Assembly: GCA_040981125.1 (NCBI GenBank)
Contig: JANRMQ010000006.1
Span: 1-64,000 of the forward strand
Length of the DNA: 64,000 nucleotides
DNA from: DASSBQ01 sp040981125
Lineage (GTDB): Bacteria; Nitrospirota; Nitrospiria; Nitrospirales; Nitrospiraceae
Direction of reading: 5' to 3'
This document shows positions 54,026 to 62,000 of this stretch, in pieces (the stretch's first letter is position 1; each line of letters starts with the position of its first letter). The translations under genes were made by a program, and so were the position numbers. The notes below the pieces were generated by a model. It was not told the DNA's origin and searched no databases. It saw only the letters and a program-made list of their open reading frames with translations.

Positions 54026-54610
54026 ATGGCGAACATCGGCCGAATTGTCCGGATCTCCGTCATGGCGTGCGCATTGCCTGCGCTGTTGTACGGCTGCGTC
54101 GAAGCGACGCAGCCCGCGGAACTGTTTCAACTCTCGCCTGAGAGCACACAAAATCGGTCGATGCAAACCCGCATGTTCGAGACCGATAATCCAATGGAAT
54201 TATTGTCCGCCTCTGCGGCCGCGCTCCAAGATCTCGGCTTTCAAGTGGAAGAAAGCGTGAGAGAGGTCGGTTTCCTACGCGCCGTCAAGGAGCGCAGCGC
54301 CCGTGAATACGGCCAAGATATCGGGCGGTTCTTCGTATTCCTGCTGTCGCTCGGCCATGCTCTCATGCCGGTGGACCTTCATCAGAAAATCGCGGCCGCG
54401 CTGATCACGCGCCCGCTGAATGAGGACGGCACCAGGCAGGAAGTCCGGATCATGTTCTACCGCGTAGTATGGAAGGGCGACGGGCAGAGTGACAGAAGTT
54501 ATATTCCGCCCGGCGAGCAGCGCATGGAAATGGTCCGCGACCCGGAAATCTACCAGCAATTCTTCGCCAAACTTTCGAAGGCTGTGTTTCTGGAAGCGCA
54601 TACCATCTAG
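54026..54610 (+). CDS. lipoprotein, first of three tandem paralogs
   Basis: 194 residues from ATG 54026, 2 bp after the BamE-like gene. Lipobox LLYGC (Cys24). Shared family pattern: MQTRMFETDNPMELLSASAA, ALQDLGFQVEESVREVGFLR AVK, then a C-terminal DPEIYQQFFAKLSKAVFLEA. It has an extra hydrophobic middle segment (FFVFLLSLGHALMP) that its two neighbours lack. No known function. Confidence 0.72.
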   Translation: MANIGRIVRISVMACALPALLYGCVEATQPAELFQLSPESTQNRSMQTRMFETDNPMELLSASAAALQDLGFQVEESVREVGFLRAVKERSAREYGQDIGRFFVFLLSLGHALMPVDLHQKIAAALITRPLNEDGTRQEVRIMFYRVVWKGDGQSDRSYIPPGEQRMEMVRDPEIYQQFFAKLSKAVFLEAHTI

Positions 54611-54619
54611 AGAGGACGC

Positions 54620-55057
54620 ATGACTTACACACGACTCGTCGGAGCGGCCGCCATAGTAACGGTAGCATGGCTTCTTCATGGGTGCGCGGCGCCCCAACCG
54701 AAGCAGGAGCTGTTCGTTCCCACGGACGCACAGATGAAAATCCGCAGCGCGCAATCGCGCACGTTCGAGGTCAAGGATCGCACCATCGCCATGCGCGGGG
54801 TCATCGCGGCGCTGCAGGATCTCGGTTTCATCATAGAGCGCGCCAACGAACCGCTCGGCCTCGTCACGGCCGCGCGTTTTGCCGAACCGAACTACTACGA
54901 TGTCGTCGGCGTTACCGTTACGGTGCGCCCGCAAGCCGACAGCCAAACGATTGTTCGAGCCAACGCCGTCTATAACAACAAGCCGATCGAGGATCCGAAG
55001 GTCTACCAGAACTTTTTTGCCGCCTTGGAGCGATCGCTGTTTCTGACCAAAGAGTAA
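54620..55057 (+). CDS. lipoprotein, second of three tandem paralogs
   Basis: 145 residues. Lipobox LLHGC (Cys22). Same pattern as its neighbours: IRSAQSRTFEVKDRTIAMRG, ALQDLGFIIERANEPLGLVT A, VTVTVRPQADSQTIVRAN, and DPKVYQNFFAALERSLFL. Shortest member of the set, so it probably shows the family core. Confidence 0.75.
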   Translation: MTYTRLVGAAAIVTVAWLLHGCAAPQPKQELFVPTDAQMKIRSAQSRTFEVKDRTIAMRGVIAALQDLGFIIERANEPLGLVTAARFAEPNYYDVVGVTVTVRPQADSQTIVRANAVYNNKPIEDPKVYQNFFAALERSLFLTKE

Positions 55058-55127
55058 ACGGCGCTCTTCCGCGCGCGGCGCGCGGATGGTCGGATGCGGG
55101 TCACATCCTGTGGAACATGAGAGTCGT

Positions 55128-55703
55128 ATGACGACGAGAACAGAATGGCGATGGCCTACCGCGTTGCTCATCCTGATGGTCATGCTTGCTCAAGCTTGTT
55201 CTCCCTATGAATGGCGGCACGAAAACCAATGGGAATCCCGCGATCAAATCTGGCTGTCGGAAGCCAGCCAGGTCAAGGTGCGCGCAGCCCAAAGCCGCGT
55301 CTTCGAGACGGCTGATCGACTCAAGACTTTGCAAGCGTTGATCAGCACGTTCCAGGACTTGGGCTTTACCGTAGAAGTATCAGATGAAGTGCTAAATATC
55401 GTCTCAGGCAAGAAGTTCGTAGACCTCGAAGGGGGTCAATTCTGGTCCGATCCATCCTATTCCAGGTATCGCGACGACGGGTTGCTGATTTTCACAAAGG
55501 AGTATCGTACCTGGGGCCCATTTTATCACCGCAGCGACCTCGTCCGGCTCACAGCCACAATCCGCCCGCGTGGAGAGACGCAACTGGTCGTTCGGGCCAG
55601 CGCCCAATACTATCTTGGGCCTGTCGAAGATCCGGTTCCGTATCAAACATTCTTCCGCACATTGGAGCAAGCGCTCTTTCTCCAAGCCAAGGCTGTTCAA
55701 TAG
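55128..55703 (+). CDS. lipoprotein, third of three tandem paralogs
   Basis: 191 residues from ATG 55128. Lipobox LAQAC (Cys24). Family pattern again: VRAAQSRVFETADRLKTLQA, TFQDLGFTVEVSDEVLNIVS GKK, TATIRPRGETQLVVRASAQY and DPVPYQTFFRTLEQALFLQA. Carries an insertion between the two conserved parts (about residues 93-125). Confidence 0.72.
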   Translation: MTTRTEWRWPTALLILMVMLAQACSPYEWRHENQWESRDQIWLSEASQVKVRAAQSRVFETADRLKTLQALISTFQDLGFTVEVSDEVLNIVSGKKFVDLEGGQFWSDPSYSRYRDDGLLIFTKEYRTWGPFYHRSDLVRLTATIRPRGETQLVVRASAQYYLGPVEDPVPYQTFFRTLEQALFLQAKAVQ

Positions 55704-55721
55704 GTCAATAGCTCTTTCAAC

Positions 55722-55877
55722 TCAGAACTCAGCGGTCACGTGCTGTGTAATGTCTTTCTCCCGAGCCAACCCCTGCAAGTTGTCGATGAGATTGTCGGGC
55801 TGATCGGCGATGGAGAAAACCTTGGCGTCATGCCGCCACTCGTCGAATGACGAAGGAAGAACCGATTCAGGAAGCAT
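55722..55877 (-). CDS. possible 51-residue protein
   Basis: ATG 55877 has GGAGG four bases upstream. The product (about 51 aa) is soluble, acidic and includes FDEWRHDAKVFSIADQPDN. Nothing recognised. It lies in a 456-bp gap (55704-56159) otherwise without a gene. Confidence 0.3.
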   Translation of the reverse strand: MLPESVLPSSFDEWRHDAKVFSIADQPDNLIDNLQGLAREKDITQHVTAEF

Positions 55878-56159
55878 GATGCCTCCGTCCCGAGACAAGC
55901 ACGTGAAGGGGAAAGATCGCACGGAACAGAAGCGGGTCGGACATCAAGTCTCCCCCGACCAGTAGGCCGAATGCCGGATAAGGCGACTCTTTCCGGATAA
56001 GAACCGCAACGGATTCTTGTCGAATAGAGCGGTCGCATCGATTCCTCATTCTTTAGATGTGGCCTCGCACCGTGTGCCGACGTATAATGCGCCCTTCATG
56101 ATTCGCAGTGAGCATTCATGCGTCCTGTATAACTCCGTTCTCAAATGCGAGGTCTCTTC

Positions 56160-57029
56160 ATGGCGTCTATGGATTCCGAATTGGGCTCAGTCTTCTCGCT
56201 CTGGCGTTATCCCGTCAAATCGATGATGGGGGAGGAACTCGCCACTGTCGAGGTGAAACAATATGGAGTCGTCGGCGATCGCGCCTACGCCTTGGTCGCT
56301 GAAGCCGACGGCAAAGTCGCGTCCGCCAAAAATCCCGGAAAATGGCCGACTCTATTCGCCTTCCGTGCAGCGTTCCTTCAGGATTCAGCTGACGAGACGG
56401 CCATTTCTTCGGTCCGCATTACGTTACCCGATGGCACAGCGACGAGCAGCATGAAGCAGGATGTGAACCAAACCCTGTCGAAATCACTCGGGAAGAACGT
56501 CATCCTCGCCGTCACCGAAGGCGGCCGCATTTCCGGTGTTCAATCGCCGATGCCTGGTGGTTGGACGGCGCAGGCGGAGGAATATTGGCCGGACATCGAC
56601 GGACGCGACCATCGGGATACCGTGACGGATTTCAAGTTGCCCGTTGGCACATTCTTTGACGGAGCGATCGTCCATCTCGTAACCACGGCCACCCTTGACC
56701 AACTTCATGAACTATATCCCCATGGACGATTTGAGGCGCCGCGCTTTCGTCCGAACATCGTTGTGAATTCGGCGGGGGGCCGGAAGGGATTCGTTGAACA
56801 GGCTTGGGTCGATCGGGAACTGCAGATCGGCGATCAGGTTCGCCTGCGCGTGACAGGCCCCTGTGCCCGCTGCGTGATGACGACGCTGCCACAGGGAGAC
56901 TTGCCCAAGGATCCCGGGATTCTCCGCACGGCGGTGCAACACAATCACGGTCATGTCGGCGTTTATGCGGCGGTCGTCCAGGGCGGCACGATCAAGCGCA
57001 GTGATCGTGTGCGCCTCACTCCTTCTTGA
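56160..57029 (+). CDS. MOSC-domain protein
   Basis: 289 residues from ATG 56160 (GAGG eight bases upstream). N-terminal beta-barrel (SLWRYPVKSMMGEELATVEV) and C-terminal MOSC domain with the Cys that binds sulfur or molybdenum cofactor (LRVTGPCARCVMTTLPQGDL, NHGHVGVYA). Related proteins carry out molybdenum-dependent sulfur-transfer or reduction of N-hydroxylated compounds. Substrate unknown. Confidence 0.85.
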   Translation: MASMDSELGSVFSLWRYPVKSMMGEELATVEVKQYGVVGDRAYALVAEADGKVASAKNPGKWPTLFAFRAAFLQDSADETAISSVRITLPDGTATSSMKQDVNQTLSKSLGKNVILAVTEGGRISGVQSPMPGGWTAQAEEYWPDIDGRDHRDTVTDFKLPVGTFFDGAIVHLVTTATLDQLHELYPHGRFEAPRFRPNIVVNSAGGRKGFVEQAWVDRELQIGDQVRLRVTGPCARCVMTTLPQGDLPKDPGILRTAVQHNHGHVGVYAAVVQGGTIKRSDRVRLTPS

Positions 57030-57101
57030 CTGAAATTTCCGGACGGCCTAGCCTGATGAAGACTATGCCGGGATGTACGCAACCATTCATAGGAGGTCAT
57101 T

Positions 57102-57305
57102 ATGTCAGTCGCACGCGTGACAGAAATCATCGCCGCATCTCCCAAAAGTTTTGAGGACGCGGTCCAGGTCGGTATCGCTCGCGCGAATAAGACTTTGCAG
57201 AATGTAAAAAGCGCCTGGATCGAAGATCAGAAGGTGGAGATTGAGGATGGAAAGATCAAAGAGTATCGCGTTGCGCTGAAGGTTACGTTTGTGTTGAAGG
57301 AATGA
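57102..57305 (+). CDS. dodecin, flavin-binding small protein
   Basis: 67 residues, AGGAGG before ATG. The length and pattern (VTEIIAASPKSFEDAVQVGI, ARANKTLQNVKSAWI, YRVALKVTFVLKE) match dodecin, a dodecameric hollow sphere that stores flavins or coenzyme A. The key Trp in SAWIEDQ that stacks on the flavin is present. Confidence 0.9.
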   Translation: MSVARVTEIIAASPKSFEDAVQVGIARANKTLQNVKSAWIEDQKVEIEDGKIKEYRVALKVTFVLKE

Positions 57306-57338
57306 GCGGAGAGGCGCCGCAGTATCGTTGTGATTGAT

Positions 57339-57665
57339 TCACGCTCGTAGGAGCGCCACAAGAACACTTGTTGCGCCAAGCACGGCTGCGGCGAGCACGA
57401 CCCATGCAAGGGCTAAGGACCGCCTTGTCGCACGGAGCGTTGCTTCGAGCTGGGCGATGACTTCCCCTTGTCCCGTCAGGAGTTGCTCCTGCGCCTGCAG
57501 CCGCTCCTGCATCATCGCGAAGGAAGGTTCGGTCTCTATTGATGCAGAAGGAGCGGCCGCAGTACGGCGCCGCTCCAGCGTCTTGAGTAATTCCGGCGCC
57601 GTATCAATCACCACCGGCAAGACTTTCTTGAAGACGTAGAGGGCGGTCACCCACGGAATTGCCAC
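57339..57665 (-). CDS. small membrane protein with C-terminal span
   Basis: 108 residues, GTG start at 57665 with AGGGGGG about 5 bases upstream. Helical and charged middle (MMQERLQAQEQLLTGQGEVI), one C-terminal hydrophobic span (LALAWVVLAAAVLGATSVLV). No family recognised. Its end lies 34 bp from the dodecin stop, converging. Confidence 0.62.
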   Translation of the reverse strand: MAIPWVTALYVFKKVLPVVIDTAPELLKTLERRRTAAAPSASIETEPSFAMMQERLQAQEQLLTGQGEVIAQLEATLRATRRSLALAWVVLAAAVLGATSVLVALLRA

Positions 57666-58189
57666 AGTGCCCCCCTTTCTTGGTTTTGGGGCTCACGCCC
57701 CGGCCACTCCCTCCATCACTCTGTACCAGACGCCGTCCATTAAGCAAGACGGAGATTCCTCCACAGCGCTCCTTTCGTGCCAAACAGAACGGTCGGATTC
57801 CCCCACTACTTTCGCCATTCCCATCCTACCGATTTCGTCACTCCCGCCTCCGCGAGGACACGCGCGCGGGATGACAAATGACTCTGACGGCATCATGCCC
57901 ATGGATAACTGCGCGCGAATCACGAAATGGCCCGACACCTGACTGGACAGGCGGATCGATCCGGACTACCATGGGCCCGATTCCGAATCACTCTGCTTTT
58001 CCTTCGGATGCGCGTAGGTGCGCCGGTCGCTTCATGAGAGACTGCGTTCCACATCCACTGTGATGGTACAACCGTCTATTCTTTGCCGAGTGTTGGGACC
58101 CCTGTCCGGCCGCATCATCTGCTCTCCTGTGGTCGGCCCGCAGAATCCGGGTTCTCTTTCCAGCCACCACATCACATGAAAGGAGAAAT
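57666..58189. other. 524-bp region upstream of the caspase gene
   Basis: No gene supported. Contains the third copy of the dispersed palindrome (57836-57876). The promoter of the caspase-CHAT pair should be here, but I could not pick hexamers with confidence. Confidence 0.5.
57836..57876. repeat. dispersed palindromic repeat, copy C
   Basis: The run CTCCCGCCTCCGCGAGGACA followed by CGCGCGGGATGAC matches the internal palindrome of copy B (47528-47573). It is only the central hairpin of the longer repeat. Confidence 0.45.
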
Positions 58190-59032
58190 ATGGCCAAACG
58201 AGCGGTGCTCATCGGCATCAACAAGTATCAAGTGCCCGGCGCGGACCTGCGCGGGTGCGTCAACGACGTAACCAATCTGCAGAAGGCGCTACGGGACCAT
58301 TATGGATTTGCGAGTAAGGACATCACGGTGCTCACCGACCTCAAGGCCACCAAGAAGGCGATGCAGGCCGCGATCCAGAAGCTGGTGACCGGCGGGAAAA
58401 AGGGCGATGTGCTTCTGCTTCATTACTCCGGTCACGGTTCAAATGTTCCGGATGACAATGGCGATGAAGCGGACAAGCGGGACGAAATCCTGTGCCCGAC
58501 CGATCTCGATTGGAAGGATCCGCTCCGGGACGATTGGCTGCGCAAGGCGTTCGACAAGCTGAGGCCCGGCGTCAGTCTGACCGTGATCATGGATTGCTGT
58601 CACTCAGGGACCAATACCCGCGCGATTCTGCCGTTTGATGCGCCGATCAAAGAACGGTACCTGCCGAGCCCCTGGGATCTCGTGGCGGCGGAATCCGGCC
58701 GCAAGCTGCGCGGCGCGGTGACCAGTGAACTCCGTGTGTCGCCCCGCGCGAAACGCAAGCGGAGCGACGCGGTGCATGCGGATATTTGCGAGTTATTGAT
58801 CACCGGATGCCGGGATACACAGACCTCGGCCGACGCTTTCATTAAAGGAACCTACAACGGCGCGCTCACATATTTCCTGGTCGAAAGCATCCTGGAAGCC
58901 AAGGGTAAGCTCAGCTATCGCGAACTACATAAACGCACGCTGGCGAAACTCAAGGGCGAATATGATCAGGTGCCGCAATTGGAAGGGAACCAGAAGAAAT
59001 TCGACCGGCCGTTTCTATCGCCGGAAGTATGA
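58190..59032 (+). CDS. metacaspase-like C14 peptidase
   Basis: 280 residues, full length with AAGGAG upstream of ATG 58190. Caspase-fold peptidase: VLIGINKYQVPGADLRGCVN opening strand, catalytic His82 in LLLHYSGHGSNVPD, catalytic Cys137 in IMDCCHSG. The acidic residues around both sites (D88, D89, D92, D135) suit a metacaspase that cuts after Arg or Lys. Residues 186-191 (RAKRKR) form a basic loop between the p20-like and p10-like halves and could be a self-processing site. No membrane span or extra domain. The giant hydrolase-CHAT gene follows 57 bp downstream, so they are likely one operon. Confidence 0.88.
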   Translation: MAKRAVLIGINKYQVPGADLRGCVNDVTNLQKALRDHYGFASKDITVLTDLKATKKAMQAAIQKLVTGGKKGDVLLLHYSGHGSNVPDDNGDEADKRDEILCPTDLDWKDPLRDDWLRKAFDKLRPGVSLTVIMDCCHSGTNTRAILPFDAPIKERYLPSPWDLVAAESGRKLRGAVTSELRVSPRAKRKRSDAVHADICELLITGCRDTQTSADAFIKGTYNGALTYFLVESILEAKGKLSYRELHKRTLAKLKGEYDQVPQLEGNQKKFDRPFLSPEV

Positions 59033-59089
59033 AGAAATAGTCGGCGCGCCGAGGGTCCTTCGAGAGAACAAACCCATGGAGGTGGATGA

Positions 59090-62000
59090 ATGGCGCAAGA
59101 CCACTCGAGTCCTGATGCTGCGCCGATGAAGCTATATGGCGCGACGGAACCAAATCCGGCGGAGTCGGCTTTGATTTCGACGCATGTCGCGGTTCGGAAG
59201 GAATTTCGACCCGGCCGTGCCCGGGAGGGACGGGCGCCGGAGACGGTCGTCGTTAAGCCCGATGATGTAATCGAGGTCGAATTTGCGGAGGGCCAGCGGC
59301 TTTGGTTGCGGGGCGATGAGTATCGCAAACAGTTCGGCGGGACCCCGTTTCGCGATGCGACCGGGACGGAAACCCTGATCGTTTCCGAAAGCCTCGACAT
59401 GCTTCCGCGCGGCATGCAGAGCCGGGGGCCCGTGAAGTGGGCGATCAACTCCCTGAAAGTGCTCGGCATCGACTTAGCCGGAAAAACCGCCAAGGCGATC
59501 GGTGAAGCGGTGGACCGGCGGCCAATGACGAATCGACCGGGGCCGGGGCTCTATCGATGCTCCATGGAGAGCGACCGGTTCTCCCTCACTTCGGTGGCCG
59601 CTTCTTCGACGGCGGCAGATAAACCCTATCTGCTTTTTCTTCATGGGACGGCTTCAAGCACCTGGGGGAGCTTCGGCGGCCTATGGGCGCCCGCACGAGC
59701 GCGCGAACTCAACGCGTTACGCGATCTCTATGGCGATCGTGTGCTGGCCTATGAACATGCGACGCTGAGCGCGAGCCCGATCGAAAACGCCGTGGAGTTG
59801 GTCAAGGAACTGGCGAAGCAGATTCCGTCTCGCGCAACCCTGCACATCGTGACGCATTCCCGCGGCGGATTGATCGGGGAATTGCTGTGCAGAGCGGGCG
59901 TCGGCGCGGCAACGTCCGGGAAGAAGAGCAATGGAAACGGCAGACCACGGGCGGGAGGGCAGCCGTTTACGGATAAAGAAATCCAGTTGTTCGGAGAGAA
60001 GGAGGAGCACAAAGACGCGTTGGCGCAGTTGGAAGAATTGAATGGGTTGCTGAGGAGGCCGTCCTTCATGATCGAACGCTTCGCGCGCGTGGGCTGTCCG
60101 GCGCTGGGCACGACGTTGGCCTCCCGCCGCCTTGATCGATGGCTGTCCATCGTCGGCAGTGTCGCGAGCCTGATGCCCCATACACCGGTCGCCGACATCT
60201 TCAAGGACATCGGAGACTTCGCGGCGGCTGTCATCAAGAAACGGACGGATCCGGCCGAGCTGCCGGGGCTTGAAGCCATGATGCCCGAATCCATGTTCAT
60301 CAAGTTGGTGAATTGGCCGACGACGACGATTCCCGGCGATCTAACCGTCATTGCGGGCGACATTGAACCGGATGCCCTCTGGGCCAAGCTGCTGGTGTTC
60401 GCGACCGATCGTTTTTATGAAGGCGACCATGATCTGGTCGTCAACACGCCTTCGATGTACGGAGGAGCCACGCGGGCCGGTCGGTCCCTGGTGAGCTTCC
60501 ACAAGGGGCCCGGCGTCAATCACTTCACCTACTTCAGTAATCGGGAGAGTGTGGAAGGTTTGGTGCGGGCGCTGGCAGCGAGTGAGATGGGTGGGGGATT
60601 CGAGCCGCTAAAGAAGCCGGCCATCGATATTCCGCGGGCCATCGCGCCCCGATCGGCCGAACCTCGCCCGACCGTCTTTGTATTGCCCGGCATTATGGGC
60701 AGCGAACTCTCGGTAGGCCGCCAACCGGTCTGGGTCGATATCCAGGACCTGCTGTTCGGCGGGCTCCGCAAGCTCAATATCAAGGCGAAGAATGTCCAAG
60801 CGACGCAACCCTTCGCCGAGTTTTACGGAGGCCTGGTGCAGTTCCTGGCACAGACGCACAAGGTGATTCCATTTCCGTTCGACTGGCGATTGGCGCCGGA
60901 ACATGAAGCCGACCGGCTTATGGCCTTGGTCCGGCAGGAGGCAATCGACGCCGGCCGTCACAATCAACCCATCCGGTTCCTCGCCCATTCGATGGGAGGA
61001 CTGGTGGTCCGCACGATGATCGCGCGGCATCCTGATCTCTGGCGGGATCTCTGCGCCCATCAGGACTCCCGGTTTGTCATGTTGGGCACTCCCAACGGCG
61101 GATCGCATGCCATCACGGAATTGCTCGTCGGCCAATCATCGTTGTTCAGCAAGCTCGCGTTTGTGGATATCAAGAACTCACAAGAAGACCTGCTCGAAGT
61201 CGTATCTCGCTTTCCCGGCATCCTTGCGATGCTGCCGGTCGATGCCGGCGAGGATTACTTCTCGGCCGCCACTTGGCAACGATACATGGCAGGCACAGTC
61301 GGGCTGGTGGCGCCGGCGGATGACGATCTCGCCCGAGCGCGCGAATTCCGCCGGTTGCTGGAGAACTCGCCCATTGATCCTCAGAAAATGGTCTATGTCG
61401 CAGGCCGGGCCGATGTGACCCTCACCAGGATGTTTTTCGATTCGAATGCCGACCGGGCGAACGAGTTCATCAAATTCGTCGCGACAACGCGCGGCGACGG
61501 ACGGGTCACCTGGGACAGCGGCATTCCCCCGGAAGTGCCGACCTGGTACATGGAAGTCGAACATGGCGATCTGCCGGCGCACGAAGAGAGCTTTCCCGCC
61601 TTTCTCGATCTGCTTCAGAGCGGCACCACCTCGCGCCTGTCCAAGAATCCGCCGGTCTCCCGATCGGCCGATGAACTGTTTCCCCGCCCGCCCGTGATTG
61701 ATGATTTTTACCCGCAGCCCGACGACCTTGCCGCCTCCGCCGTCGGGGCGCCGGCCGGTCGCCGTAAACGGTCCAAATCGCGGGAAGCGCGGGTTGAAGT
61801 CCGGGTGGTCCATGGAAACCTCGCCTTCGCGAACTATCCGGTGGCGGTCGGTCATTACGCGGGTGACACGATCATCAGTGCGGAAGCGGATCTGGACCGG
61901 AGGTTGGATGGAGAGTTGACCCGCCGCGCGAGCCTCGGCCTGTACCCTGGGGCGCTGGAAACCTGCGCGATCTTTGCCCATCCGCGCCTCGCGGTGCACG

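Noticed and set aside
58190..59032. Caspase as a dead pseudo-protease
   Set aside because: Both catalytic residues (His82, Cys137) and surrounding acidic residues are intact.
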